This document shows positions 1 to 7,920 of a stretch of DNA of 64,000 bases, piece by piece. The notes beneath the pieces were generated by a model. It was not told the origin of the DNA, searched no databases, and saw only the letters and a list, made by a program, of their open reading frames with translations. The stretch's first letter is position 1. Every line of letters begins with the position of its first letter. Made by a program: the position numbers and the translations under genes. Location of the stretch: contig CAVUEG010000010.1 in assembly GCA_963740525.1 (NCBI GenBank), forward strand, positions 290,800 to 354,799, given 5' to 3'. Source of the stretch: CAVUEG01 sp963740525 (GTDB lineage: Bacteria > Actinomycetota > Actinomycetes > Propionibacteriales > Nocardioidaceae).

Positions 1-1
1 C

Positions 2-1987
2 CTGCTGGTCGGCGCGCTCGCGGTCGTTCCGCTGGCGTTCGCCGGGTCCGTCTCCGCCGACACGGCGACGTACCGGGACCCGACCGGGCCGCGAGGCGCC
101 CAGGACATCGTCAGCGTCACCGCGGACAACACCGGCCATGTGCTGTCGGTGACCGTCCGCACCCGGGGAACGGAGTGGCGAGGGCGCACGGACCTGTACC
201 TCGACGTGCGTGGGGGTCGCCGTTACGAGCACGTGGTCACGATCAGCCGCACGAAGCGGGGCCGGGACACCTTCACCAACGCCGACGGCAGCAGGTGGCG
301 CTGCGACGACATCCGGACCAGGACCTCGCCGCTCGACCAGCCCTTCACCAAGCTCACGGTCTCCCGGGACTGTCTGGCCGGGCTGGCCCCCAAGCTGCGG
401 GTCATGGTCAAGGTCCGAGCCAAGGGCGCCCGCGACGACACAGCCCGGACCCGAGCCGTGCCACAGCAGTCGCGACCCAACATCTTGATGTTCATGGTCG
501 ACGACATGCGCGCCGACGACCTGCAGTACATGCCCCAGGTGAAGTCCCTGATCGGCGACCAGGGAGTGACCTGGGCGAACTCGTTCGCGCCGTACCCGCT
601 GTGCTGTCCGGCGCGCGCCTCGGTGATGACCGGGATGTACGCCCACAACCACCACGTCTGGTCGCACCTGAAGCCGTGGGGCTTCCACGCCTTCGACGAC
701 CACTCGACGGTGGCCACCTGGCTGAAGGCCTCCGGTTACCACACGTCGTACCTCGGGAAGTACCTCAACGGGTACGGCGACCAGCCAAAGCCGAACCGCA
801 CGCGGGGACACTCGACGCAGTACGTGCCACCGGGTTGGCAGGACTGGAAGGCCTCCATCGACGGCGGGCTGGCCGCGGACGACCCGAACGCCGGAGGCAC
901 CTACCGGTACTTCGACACCACGCTGAACGACAACGGCCACGGCTACCAGAACTTCTTCGGCTCCTACCAGACCAAGGTCTACGGCAGGATCGGCGCGCGG
1001 ACGGTCAGGCGCGAGGCACTCTCGGACACGCCGTTCTTCAGCTACATCTCCTTCACTGCTCCGCACCACGGGATGCCGCGCGAGTCGGACGACCCGGCGC
1101 CTGTCGAGCGCACCGACGGAGAGATCACCCGGATGAAGACGCCCGCCCGGCCGGCCGAGGTGAAGGGGATGTTCGACGACCAGATCTTCGCGGCACCGGG
1201 CGCGTTCTGGCTGGACCCGGACAACGGCGCCGACAAGCCCGACGACCTGCGGTTCATCCCCCCGCCGACGGCCGAGGAGCAGGAGGCGATGCTCGAGACG
1301 ACGCGGCAGCGGGCCGAGTCGCTGGCCGTCGTCGACGACGCGATCGCCAAGATCATGGAGTCGCTCAGGTCCACCGGCGAGCTGGAGAAGACGCTGGTCG
1401 TCTTCACCTCCGACAACGGCTACTTCCTGGGAGAGCAGGGCATCCGTCAGGGCAAGATCCTCCCGTACGAGCCGTCGCTGCGGACGCCGACCCTGATGCG
1501 CGGGCCGGGAATCCCGGCCGGCGAGGTGCGCAACGACCCGTTCCTCTCCATCGACTTCGCCCCGACCTTCGCCGAGCTCGGGGACGCCACCCCTGCCAGC
1601 GTCGTGGACGGGCGGTCGATGCTCGACGTCGCCCGCACGGGAGACCTGGGCTGGAAGCGGATCGTGCTGACTGAGACAGGGCCAGCCGCCGTCGTGCGCG
1701 ACACCGACGAGTCCGGACAGCCGATCCCGACCGACGACCCGGGCCAGCGCGACCTGCGCTACCTGATCGGGATCCGGACCGCGCGCTACCTCTACACCGA
1801 CCGGGCCACGGGCGAGGAGGAGCTCTACGACCTCAGCGTCGATCCGGAGGAGTACACCAACGTGATCGACCGGCCCGGCTACCGCGAAACCTCGGACCTG
1901 ATGCGCAAGCAGCTGGCCCGGATCCGCGCCTGTGACGGCAGGTCGTGTCGGGTCCGGCTGCCCGCCTCCCTAGCGACCAGTCCCTGA
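2..1987 (+). CDS. Secreted sulfatase-like hydrolase (5' truncated by window edge)
   Basis: Hydrolyses sulfate esters, probably outside the cell. The frame is open from base 2, so the gene begins before the window. The first codons encode a hydrophobic stretch ending A-G-S-V-S-A-D, the end of a signal peptide. The sulfatase signature C-x-P-x-R appears as C-C-P-A-R followed by A-S-V-M-T-G near 602-634; the second Cys (605-607) would be converted to formylglycine. V-D-D-M upstream and T-S-D-N-G near 1410 are the usual metal-binding segments, and G-K-Y-L-N-G-Y is typical of N-acetylglucosamine-6-sulfatase relatives. The substrate cannot be told from sequence. The stop codon sits in a terminator-like hairpin. 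Confidence 0.88.
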   Translation: MLVGALAVVPLAFAGSVSADTATYRDPTGPRGAQDIVSVTADNTGHVLSVTVRTRGTEWRGRTDLYLDVRGGRRYEHVVTISRTKRGRDTFTNADGSRWRCDDIRTRTSPLDQPFTKLTVSRDCLAGLAPKLRVMVKVRAKGARDDTARTRAVPQQSRPNILMFMVDDMRADDLQYMPQVKSLIGDQGVTWANSFAPYPLCCPARASVMTGMYAHNHHVWSHLKPWGFHAFDDHSTVATWLKASGYHTSYLGKYLNGYGDQPKPNRTRGHSTQYVPPGWQDWKASIDGGLAADDPNAGGTYRYFDTTLNDNGHGYQNFFGSYQTKVYGRIGARTVRREALSDTPFFSYISFTAPHHGMPRESDDPAPVERTDGEITRMKTPARPAEVKGMFDDQIFAAPGAFWLDPDNGADKPDDLRFIPPPTAEEQEAMLETTRQRAESLAVVDDAIAKIMESLRSTGELEKTLVVFTSDNGYFLGEQGIRQGKILPYEPSLRTPTLMRGPGIPAGEVRNDPFLSIDFAPTFAELGDATPASVVDGRSMLDVARTGDLGWKRIVLTETGPAAVVRDTDESGQPIPTDDPGQRDLRYLIGIRTARYLYTDRATGEEELYDLSVDPEEYTNVIDRPGYRETSDLMRKQLARIRACDGRSCRVRLPASLATSP

Positions 1988-2002
1988 CCGGTCGGGGTCA
2001 GG
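1983..2002 (+). terminator. Hairpin at the sulfatase stop codon
   Basis: CCTGACC at 1983-1989 pairs with GGTCAGG at 1996-2002 across a 6-nt loop and contains the sulfatase stop codon. It lies between two convergent genes and has no T-tract, as is common for actinobacterial terminators. Function is inferred. Confidence 0.45.
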
Positions 2003-2052
2003 TGGTGGTCTCCTGTGATGCCGTTCGGAGATCGCAGGAAGGGCGTCGGCCG

Positions 2053-3291
2053 TCAGACTGCGAGCAGCAGCTTGTCAGGCCCGAAGACCTCGTAGTGGAT
2101 CTGGTCGGCGGGGATCTCGCGTGCGATCAGGGAGGCCCGGACGACCTGCATGAAGGGCATGGGCCCGCAGAGGTAGACCTGGGCGTCGTGAGCGAGGTCG
2201 ACCGTGCCGAGCTCGATCAGCCCGAGGGTGGTGTTCTCGGAGATGGGCCGGCCTCCCAGGTCCTCGTACCAGTGGTGCAGCGTCGCCGACGGGAGCTGGT
2301 CGACGAGCTGCTGCAGCTCGCGGCGGTGGGCCTGGCGCGCCGGAGACCGGTCGGCGTGGAGGACCGAGATCGAGCGGCTGGCGCTGGTGTCGTTGAGGTG
2401 GTGCAGCATCCCCACCATCGGGGTGCAGCCGATGCCGGCGGAGATCAGGACGAGGGGTGCGGTGCTGTCGTCCAGGACGAGGTCGCCGAACGGACGGGAG
2501 ACGCGCAGCAGGTCACCGTCGAAGAGATTGGCGTGCAGGTAGCCCGACACCTCGCCTGCCGGAGCGACGATGCCGTTGGTCCCGTCGATCGCGCTGGTCG
2601 CCGCGATCGCCCCGATCGCCTTGACCGTGATCCGCCACGCGTCGTCGGAGGGTGCCCGGGACAGGCTGTACTGGCGGATCTGGTGGGCGCCGTCGGGTAG
2701 CGGGACCTGGACGGAGATGTACTGCCCCGGGGAGAAGTCGCACAGCGGCGACCCGTCGCGAGATTCCAGGATGAACGCCACGGTGTCGGGAGACTCCTGG
2801 ACGCGCTGGCGCACGACGACGTCCTGCCATACCTCGCCGGGCTCGACGCCCGAGTCGGCGTACAGGTCGTTCTCGATGGCGACCAGAGCGTTGGCCATCA
2901 GCCAGTACACCTCGGTCCAGGCGCCGGCGACGTCCGCGGTGACGGCGTCGCCGAGCACCTCCACGATGGCCTCGAACAGGTGCGTGTAGACGATCTGGTA
3001 CTGGTCGGCGGTGATGCCCAGCGACGCGTGCTTGTGGGCGATCCGCGACAGGATGGCGTGCGGGCTGGGGGCGTCCGGGGTCACGAGCATCGTGGCGAAG
3101 CCGGCAATCGCACCGGCCAGCGCGCGCTGCTGGTCGCCCTGCGCCTGGTTGCCGCGGTTGAAGAGGTCCCACTCGAGCGCGGGGTGAGCGGCGAACATCC
3201 GGCGGTAGAACACCGGGGTGATCTCGCCGATCGCTCCCCCGATGACGGGCAGCGTGGCGGTGACGATCTCGGTCGACTTCGTTGACAACAT
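2053..3291 (-). CDS. hmp: Flavohemoglobin / nitric oxide dioxygenase
   Basis: Detoxifies NO to nitrate using O2 and NAD(P)H in the cytoplasm. At 412 aa it has the full three-domain family length: a globin domain (about 1-140) with the proximal haem His in H-K-H-A-S-L-G, a ferredoxin-reductase FAD domain with R-Q-Y-S-L-S, and an NAD domain with G-I-G-C-T-P-M and C-G-P-M. The C-terminal F-G-P-D is typical. It lies 32 nt downstream of nsrR on the same strand, so the two very probably form one NO-responsive operon controlled from the operator at 3790-3812. Confidence 0.95.
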   Translation of the reverse strand: MLSTKSTEIVTATLPVIGGAIGEITPVFYRRMFAAHPALEWDLFNRGNQAQGDQQRALAGAIAGFATMLVTPDAPSPHAILSRIAHKHASLGITADQYQIVYTHLFEAIVEVLGDAVTADVAGAWTEVYWLMANALVAIENDLYADSGVEPGEVWQDVVVRQRVQESPDTVAFILESRDGSPLCDFSPGQYISVQVPLPDGAHQIRQYSLSRAPSDDAWRITVKAIGAIAATSAIDGTNGIVAPAGEVSGYLHANLFDGDLLRVSRPFGDLVLDDSTAPLVLISAGIGCTPMVGMLHHLNDTSASRSISVLHADRSPARQAHRRELQQLVDQLPSATLHHWYEDLGGRPISENTTLGLIELGTVDLAHDAQVYLCGPMPFMQVVRASLIAREIPADQIHYEVFGPDKLLLAV

Positions 3292-3323
3292 TCATCCTCC
3301 AAGGGATGTGGCGCTGCGGTGTA

Positions 3324-3770
3324 CTAGCTGGCCGGATCGAGCGCCAGCGAGATGAGGATCGGCCCTGTCGGAGCCGCGGTGAGATCGACCAGCGTGAGGC
3401 GGTCGAGCTCGGCGTAGAAGGCCTCCTGTGCCGCGCGAAGGGCACCGCGGAGGCGGCATCCGCCTCGCAGGGGACACGGCGACGTGCCCTCGCACTCGAC
3501 GACCTCGCCTTCGCCTTCGAGCTGGCGGGTGAGCCAGCCGACGGAGACGTCGCGACCGAACGCCGTGATGGCCAGGCCGCCGCCCTGGCCTCGGCGCGTG
3601 TCGACCACACCGAGCGTCCGCAGCGCGGACACGGCCTTGGCCGCGTGGGTGTACGGAACCCCGATCTGCTCGGCCGCCGCACGCGTGGTCAGAGGCGCCC
3701 CGTCCGGTTCGACGGTCGCGAGACGCATCACCAGTCTCAGCGAGAGATCGGTGAACCGAGTCAGGTGCAT
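3324..3770 (-). CDS. nsrR: Rrf2-family nitric oxide-sensing repressor NsrR
   Basis: A [4Fe-4S] transcription factor that releases DNA when its cluster reacts with NO. It has the Rrf2 winged helix (M-H-L-T-R-F-T-D-L at the N-terminus) and three clustered cysteines in E-C-E-G-T-S-P-C-P-L-R-G-G-C, the NsrR ligand pattern. I chose the ATG at 3770 rather than one 33 nt upstream because GGTGGGAGAC precedes it and homologues begin M-H-L-T. Its own operator lies 20 nt upstream, so it is likely autoregulated together with hmp. Confidence 0.92.
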   Translation of the reverse strand: MHLTRFTDLSLRLVMRLATVEPDGAPLTTRAAAEQIGVPYTHAAKAVSALRTLGVVDTRRGQGGGLAITAFGRDVSVGWLTRQLEGEGEVVECEGTSPCPLRGGCRLRGALRAAQEAFYAELDRLTLVDLTAAPTGPILISLALDPAS

Positions 3771-3789
3771 GTCTCCCACCCTAGGGGCT

Positions 3790-3812
3790 AATTGGCATTG
3801 CAAATACCAGTT
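3790..3812 (-). promoter_or_regulatory. NsrR operator (11-1-11 inverted repeat)
   Basis: On the minus strand, AACTGGTATTT, one central base, then CAATGCCAATT. The two 11-bp arms match at 8 of 11 positions. The AAC...GTT/AATT ends and the 11-1-11 geometry agree with the sites described for Streptomyces coelicolor NsrR. It ends 20 bp before the nsrR start and overlaps the stop codon of the next gene upstream. Confidence 0.8.
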
Positions 3813-4491
3813 AGGGAGCGGGTACGGATGCGGGCGTCAGATCCGCCGACCTGGTGACGAGGACCCAGACCCCGCTCGCGAGGAACCAGGCGGGCAACCC
3901 GAGGACCAGCGAGGCGATGCCGAGGATCCACAACCCGTCCTGGATGCCACCAGCGACCAGCGCGAGGAGGGTGCCGAGCGGATAGACGAGCGCCACCATC
4001 CCCAGCGCGCACAGAGCACGGGGAAGCGCACGGGACCGCCAGGCCAGCAGACAGCCGGCGACGATCCAGAACTCCGCCAACGCCACACCCGAGAGCAGGC
4101 CGCCCTGTGTACCGGCCATCTGCACGACGAGGTATGCCGCCTCTCCCCAGTCCTGGCCGTAGCCGCGGATGTGTTGAATGGGCCCGGGGCTGGAGATCCT
4201 CAAGGCACCCGCGAAGGCCCACAGCCCCGCCGCCACCGAGCCGACGGCAGTCAAGAAGGGGGTGCGCCACGCGACGGCGGTAGCGGCGCGAATGAGACCG
4301 ACCGCGGCAAGGAGGAGGCAGAGACCGGACAGGGCGTACGCCGTCCCATGCTCCTGCAGGTATCGCAGACTGTCCGCAGGGTTGTCCCCGTCCGTGCCCG
4401 CCGGACGAGTCGCGACCTCGAGGATGAACGCCAGCGGAATGAGTACCGCGACCGCGACGAGACCGACACCGGCGAACACTCGAGTGCGCAC
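3811..4491 (-). CDS. Multi-pass membrane protein of unknown function
   Basis: About 226 aa with six or so hydrophobic segments (for example V-A-V-A-V-L-I-P-L-A and the C-terminal L-G-L-P-A-W-F-L-A-S-G-V). I recognise no catalytic motif. I prefer the GTG at 4491 because GATAGT sits 6 nt before it, the leaderless pattern seen across this window; a TTG at 4512 in the same frame is the alternative. It lies upstream of nsrR-hmp on the same strand and its TAA stop overlaps the NsrR operator, so some read-through into nsrR is possible. Confidence 0.7.
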   Translation of the reverse strand: MRTRVFAGVGLVAVAVLIPLAFILEVATRPAGTDGDNPADSLRYLQEHGTAYALSGLCLLLAAVGLIRAATAVAWRTPFLTAVGSVAAGLWAFAGALRISSPGPIQHIRGYGQDWGEAAYLVVQMAGTQGGLLSGVALAEFWIVAGCLLAWRSRALPRALCALGMVALVYPLGTLLALVAGGIQDGLWILGIASLVLGLPAWFLASGVWVLVTRSADLTPASVPAP

Positions 4492-4610
4492 CGCTTCACT
4501 ATCGTCCAGCAAACTCGGAAACGGGTATCACCCCGGCGCATGGCTAGACCGATGCCGGATGCCCGCACTACCGAAGACGACGGCGGCCACGGGGCACAGC
4601 GCACAACGAA

Positions 4611-4644
4611 AGGCCCCGATCAGCGTCTCCGCTGACCAGGGCCT
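4611..4644 (-). terminator. Intrinsic terminator of tRNA-Val(CAC)
   Basis: Downstream of the minus-strand tRNA. The hairpin has a GGCCC/GGGCC outer stem and a GTCAGCG/CGCTGAT inner stem with a GAGA loop, followed by TTTCGTT in the transcript. Confidence 0.75.
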
Positions 4645-4657
4645 GATGAACCATCGG

Positions 4658-4729
4658 TGGGCGATACTGGGTTCGAACCAGTGACCTCTTCGGTGTGAAC
4701 GAAGCGCGCTACCACTGCGCCAATCGCCC
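4658..4729 (-). tRNA. tRNA-Val (anticodon CAC)
   Basis: A complete 72-nt cloverleaf: 7-bp acceptor GGGCGAT/ATCGCCC, 4-bp D stem GCGC/GCGC, anticodon stem CTTCG/CGAAG with loop TTCACAC, and T arm ACTGG-TTCGAAC-CCAGT. It reads GUG codons. The 3' CCA is not fully encoded (ACCG). It differs from the tRNA-Val(GAC) at 7130-7201 at only five positions. Confidence 0.97.
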
Positions 4730-4771
4730 CAAGGTAATGCGCGCAAACCCTAGCGCACCTCCTGCGGGATC

Positions 4772-5272
4772 TCACATCCCGGGGAGCTCGGGCAGCCAGG
4801 TGGCGATGCTCTGCACCCAGTCCCACCCGGACACGGCGAAGCCGGGCCAGTCGTACGCGACGACGTACCCGATGACCGCTCCCACCACGACGAGCAGCGC
4901 CCCCAGGGTGAGCAGGATGCGACGCCGGCGCACGGTCGGGTCCATCGCCTCGGCTCGTTCCTTCGCCCGACGGGCGCGGTCGCGCATCGTCGTCAGCCAG
5001 CGCTCGGCCCAGCTGAACTCGGTGGCGAGGACCGCGAGGCCGAACAGGATCGCGACGATGCCGGGGCCGGGGGCCACGAGCATCACGATGCCGGCCGCGA
5101 CCAGCGCGAGGCCGATGACCGCGACGACGAACTTCGTGGCGACCAAGGAGACCGGATGAGAGTGCATCCGGCGCTGGAGTCGACGGAGCCGGTTGGCCTC
5201 CTCGGTCGCGGCCCTCGTCACCTCGGCACGCTCGCGCAGGCCCGGGTCGCGCTCGGCGTCGCCGTCGTTCAT
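4772..5272 (-). CDS. PGPGW-type membrane protein (TIGR02611-like)
   Basis: About 166 aa. A charged N-terminal half (residues about 1-35, probably helical) is followed by two closely spaced hydrophobic segments around the diagnostic A-P-G-P-G-I-V motif. A basic cytoplasmic loop follows (R-D-R-A-R-R-A-K-E-R), then one more membrane helix. This resembles the actinobacterial TIGR02611 family of unknown function. I take the ATG at 5272, which has GGGAG 10 nt upstream; an in-frame ATG at 5302 preceded by TATTCT is the alternative. Confidence 0.75.
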   Translation of the reverse strand: MNDGDAERDPGLRERAEVTRAATEEANRLRRLQRRMHSHPVSLVATKFVVAVIGLALVAAGIVMLVAPGPGIVAILFGLAVLATEFSWAERWLTTMRDRARRAKERAEAMDPTVRRRRILLTLGALLVVVGAVIGYVVAYDWPGFAVSGWDWVQSIATWLPELPGM

Positions 5273-5485
5273 GGTGGGCCGTCTCCCTCGTCGTGCCCGC
5301 ATCGTGCTGCCGAGAATAGTGTGACCCCCGCCCAGACCGACCGAACCTGCCGGGCAAATCCGGACATTTCATGACGGGACGGTCGTCTGACGAAAAAAGT
5401 TGTTGAAAATCCGGCGATTCTCGCGTCACGCCCCCCCGATCATCTCGTCTCATTGGCACGGGGATTGACGAAAGTGGGAGGGGAC

Positions 5486-5920
5486 ATGGACTACTCGATG
5501 AAGTCAGCGCCAATGGCGGTGACTCGATCGGTGCAGATCGAGCTGATCGACGCTCGCGGCCAAGGATGCTGGTTGGCGGCCGAGCTCGTGTACGACGCAC
5601 ATGACCCCTTCGCGGTCACGGCGACCTTCCACAGCGGCGCGAGCCCGGTCACCTGGACCTTCGCTCGCGAGCTGCTCATCGAGGGGCTCCGCGAGCCCTC
5701 CGGCGACGGGGACGTCCACGTCTGGCCCTGCCTGGACCCGGACGGCGGTCCGGTCACGATCATCGAGCTCAACTCACCTGCCGGCGAGGCGCTCATCCAG
5801 GTCAGCAGCTACGACGTGTCCGCCTTCGTGCGGGACATGACCCAGCTCGTACCGCTGGGCACCGAGAGCAACCTCGTCGACGTCGACGCCATGATCGAGG
5901 CGATCTTCGCCTCCCTCTGA
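5486..5920 (+). CDS. SsgA-family cell division / sporulation regulator
   Basis: A 144-aa SsgA-like protein. In Streptomyces this family positions FtsZ during sporulation septation; the role in a non-sporulating relative is unproven. Family landmarks are D-P-F-A-V-T-A-T-F-H near residue 40, W-T-F-A-R-E-L-L-I-E-G-L, G-D-V-H-V-W-P, and P-A-G-E-A-L-I-Q. Overall it is closest to SsgB. The ATG at 5486 follows GGGAGGGGAC, an excellent ribosome binding site. About 180 bp of non-coding DNA precedes it, including an unusually A/T-rich patch near 5390-5415 that may hold the promoter. Confidence 0.88.
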   Translation: MDYSMKSAPMAVTRSVQIELIDARGQGCWLAAELVYDAHDPFAVTATFHSGASPVTWTFARELLIEGLREPSGDGDVHVWPCLDPDGGPVTIIELNSPAGEALIQVSSYDVSAFVRDMTQLVPLGTESNLVDVDAMIEAIFASL

Positions 5921-5930
5921 GCGCACCTGC

Positions 5931-6752
5931 TCAGGGGTCGAGGTCGGCTCGCTCGTTGCGAGCCCAGATCCGCATCGCCTCGGTCGTCACCGGCCCAGGC
6001 GCGGCCAGCTCGCGAGTGTCACAGCGCTCGACGCCCTGCACGTCTCGGAAGCTCGAGGTCAGGAAGATCTCGTCCGCGCTCTCGAGCACACCCACCGGCT
6101 CGTCCAGCTCGCGCACGTCGAGCCACTCCAGCAGCAACCCGCGGGTGATCCCCGCCAGGCAGCCGCTCGCCAACGTCGGCGTGCGAAGCTCGCCCTCCAC
6201 GACGTAGAAGACGTTGGAGCCGGTCCCCTCACAGAGCCGCCCGGCCGTGTTGGCGAAGATCGCCTCGGTCGCGCCCTGTCGATGCGCCTCGGCCAGCGCG
6301 ACCACGTTCTCGGCGTACGACGTGGTCTTGATGCCGGCCATGACGCCGTGCTCGTTGCGGGTCCAGCGGACCGTCATCGCCGCGGTGGTCGGCTCGTACG
6401 GCGTGAACGGCTGTCCGATCACCACCAGCGTCGGCGGAGCATCGGACCGGTTCGACCCCAGCGGACCCACTCCCCCGGTGAACGTGATGCGCAGCCGGCC
6501 GAGGGGCAGGTCCTGCCCCTCGAGCACCGCGCCGATCGCGCGGCGGACCTCGTCGTGGTCGGGCTCGGGCAGTCCCATGCCCTGGGCCGAGCGGGTCATC
6601 CGGTCGAGGTGGCGGGTCAGCGCGAACGGCTGCCCGTCGAGCACTTTGACCGCTTCGAAGACCCCGTCGCCGACGGTGAGCCCGTGGTCGAGCACCGTCA
6701 ACGCAGGGTTGGTCGGGTCGTCGAGGATCGAACCGTTCACCCAGGCGCGCAT
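5931..6752 (-). CDS. Class IV PLP aminotransferase (aminodeoxychorismate lyase-like)
   Basis: A 273-aa fold-type IV PLP enzyme. V-L-D-H-G-L-T-V-G-D-G-V-F-E lies near residue 20 and the probable PLP lysine in G-I-K-T-T-S-Y-A-E-N. The substrate segment E-A-I-F-A-N and E-G-T-G-S-N-V-F follow. Length and N-terminus fit PabC-like 4-amino-4-deoxychorismate lyase, which makes p-aminobenzoate for folate, but branched-chain or D-amino acid aminotransferases of the same fold cannot be excluded. TAGAGT lies 8 nt before the ATG, so the message is probably leaderless. Confidence 0.85.
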   Translation of the reverse strand: MRAWVNGSILDDPTNPALTVLDHGLTVGDGVFEAVKVLDGQPFALTRHLDRMTRSAQGMGLPEPDHDEVRRAIGAVLEGQDLPLGRLRITFTGGVGPLGSNRSDAPPTLVVIGQPFTPYEPTTAAMTVRWTRNEHGVMAGIKTTSYAENVVALAEAHRQGATEAIFANTAGRLCEGTGSNVFYVVEGELRTPTLASGCLAGITRGLLLEWLDVRELDEPVGVLESADEIFLTSSFRDVQGVERCDTRELAAPGPVTTEAMRIWARNERADLDP

Positions 6753-6850
6753 GGCGCCCCACTCTAGGCAGCCGAGGGTGGGTTTCGGGAAGGCTCACGG
6801 CGTGCAGAATGGGCCCGTCATCACGCTGCAACACGCGGCTGACCCCCAAA

Positions 6851-6879
6851 TTGGTCAAACCGTAGGGATCGGTTAAAGT
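6851..6879 (+). promoter_or_regulatory. Sigma-A type promoter of the tRNA Gly-Cys-Val operon
   Basis: TTGGTC at 6851-6856, a 17-nt spacer, and TAAAGT at 6874-6879. The predicted start is about 40 nt before tRNA-Gly. The patch is A/T-rich relative to its surroundings. Confidence 0.7.
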
Positions 6880-6922
6880 TCTCACGCAGCGCCGGTGAGG
6901 GAGACTTCGCCGGTGGTCGCAA

Positions 6923-6995
6923 GCGGACGTAGCTCAGTTGGTAGAGCACAACCTTGCCAAGGTTGAGGTCGCGAGTTCGAGCCTCGTCGTCCGCT
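6923..6995 (+). tRNA. tRNA-Gly (anticodon GCC)
   Basis: A 73-nt cloverleaf: acceptor GCGGACG/CGTCCGC, D arm GCTC/GAGC, anticodon stem CAACC/GGTTG with loop TTGCCAA, T arm GCGAG-TTCGAGC-CTCGT. CCA is not encoded. First gene of a three-tRNA operon. Confidence 0.97.
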
Positions 6996-7022
6996 CGGAG
7001 AAGGGTTTCAGAGCCTTCCTTT

Positions 7023-7093
7023 GGTGGAGTGGCCGAGAGGCGAGGCAACGGACTGCAAATCCGTCTACACGGGTTCAAATCCCGTCTCCACCT
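7023..7093 (+). tRNA. tRNA-Cys (anticodon GCA)
   Basis: A 71-nt cloverleaf with acceptor GGTGGAG/CTCCACC, a short 3-bp D stem as usual for tRNA-Cys, anticodon stem ACGGA/TCCGT with loop CTGCAAA, and T arm ACGGG-TTCAAAT-CCCGT. Second gene of the operon. Confidence 0.97.
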
Positions 7094-7129
7094 CGATGTT
7101 CCCCCCCTTGTGGGACTCTGGAACTTCAC

Positions 7130-7201
7130 GGGCGATTGGCGCAGTGGTAGCGCGCTTCCCTGACACGGAAGAGGTCACTGGTTCAAACCCAGTATCGCCC
7201 A
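7130..7201 (+). tRNA. tRNA-Val (anticodon GAC)
   Basis: A 72-nt cloverleaf with acceptor GGGCGAT/ATCGCCC, anticodon stem CTTCC/GGAAG and loop CTGACAC. Last gene of the tRNA operon, followed at once by a terminator. Nearly identical to the CAC isoacceptor at 4658-4729 on the other strand. Confidence 0.97.
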
Positions 7202-7208
7202 CAGAGAA

Positions 7209-7232
7209 CCCCCTGGTCACAGGGGGTTTTTT
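7209..7232 (+). terminator. Intrinsic terminator of the tRNA operon
   Basis: CCCCCTG/CAGGGGG stem (7 bp) with loop GTCA, then six T residues: a textbook rho-independent terminator. The last codons of the convergent Pr6Pr gene lie within it. Confidence 0.92.
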
Positions 7233-7843
7233 GCTGTCCCGCGCCGCGTCGTCCATGCCAAGGCGCCGGCGAGCGCCGTGCTCATGAGCAGGAGCATCAG
7301 GCTGGTGACCGCGACGGAGCCGTAGCCGTCGTGACCCGGGTCGAGGAAGGGATAGGGGTACCAGTCGACGATCGGGCCGCGGATGAGGCTGTAGGCGAGG
7401 TACGCGACGGGGATGGCGAGCCAGACCATGGCCTTGCTGAAGGCGAGCTGACCCGGGGGACGTCGAGGAGCCAGTCCACGGCCACCGCGACCGGGGCGAT
7501 GTAGTGCAGGACCAGTGTTGTCCCAGGGGACAGCGGTGAACTCGGTGTTCTCCAGGCCCGCCAGCAGGAGCGAGAACGCGACGCCGACGAGGACCATGTT
7601 CACGGTGTTCGCGCCGCGGAGCATCGCGATCCACCTGTCGCGCCGGCCGGCGGCCAGCGCGAGCGCACTCACGATGAGGATGGCTGCCGAGAGGCAGTTG
7701 GACTCGATGGTGAAGAAGCTGAAGAAGTTGCCGGGTGTGAACCGTCCGCGCTCGACGAGCGTCGCGATCTCGGTGATGACGGCGCTGAAGCCGAGCAGGC
7801 CGATCAACATCCGGTAGGCGATGATGCCCTGGCTCCGCGTCAT
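7217..7843 (-). CDS. Pr6Pr-family integral membrane protein with an internal out-of-frame segment
   Basis: About 208 aa with five or six membrane helices, resembling the Pr6Pr (FAR-17a/AIG1-like) family; function unknown. N-terminus and C-terminus are in one frame. Between about 7461 and 7513, however, the annotated frame gives an Arg/Gly/Pro-rich stretch, while the next frame gives a membrane-helix sequence (V-L-H-Y-I-A-P-V-A-V-A-V-D-W-L-L-D) that fits the family. This implies one extra base near 7513-7514 and one missing base in the G run at 7456-7460. TAGAGT lies 6 nt before the ATG, so the transcript is probably leaderless. Confidence 0.7.
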   Translation of the reverse strand: MTRSQGIIAYRMLIGLLGFSAVITEIATLVERGRFTPGNFFSFFTIESNCLSAAILIVSALALAAGRRDRWIAMLRGANTVNMVLVGVAFSLLLAGLENTEFTAVPWDNTGPALHRPGRGGRGLAPRRPPGQLAFSKAMVWLAIPVAYLAYSLIRGPIVDWYPYPFLDPGHDGYGSVAVTSLMLLLMSTALAGALAWTTRRGTAKNPL

Positions 7844-7920
7844 GAGCGCACTCTAGGGCGAGCGCGCAGGGCGCACCGGTACGTCGGCTCCGGCGCGTTC
7901 CGCCCTCGGGGCTCCGGCCG

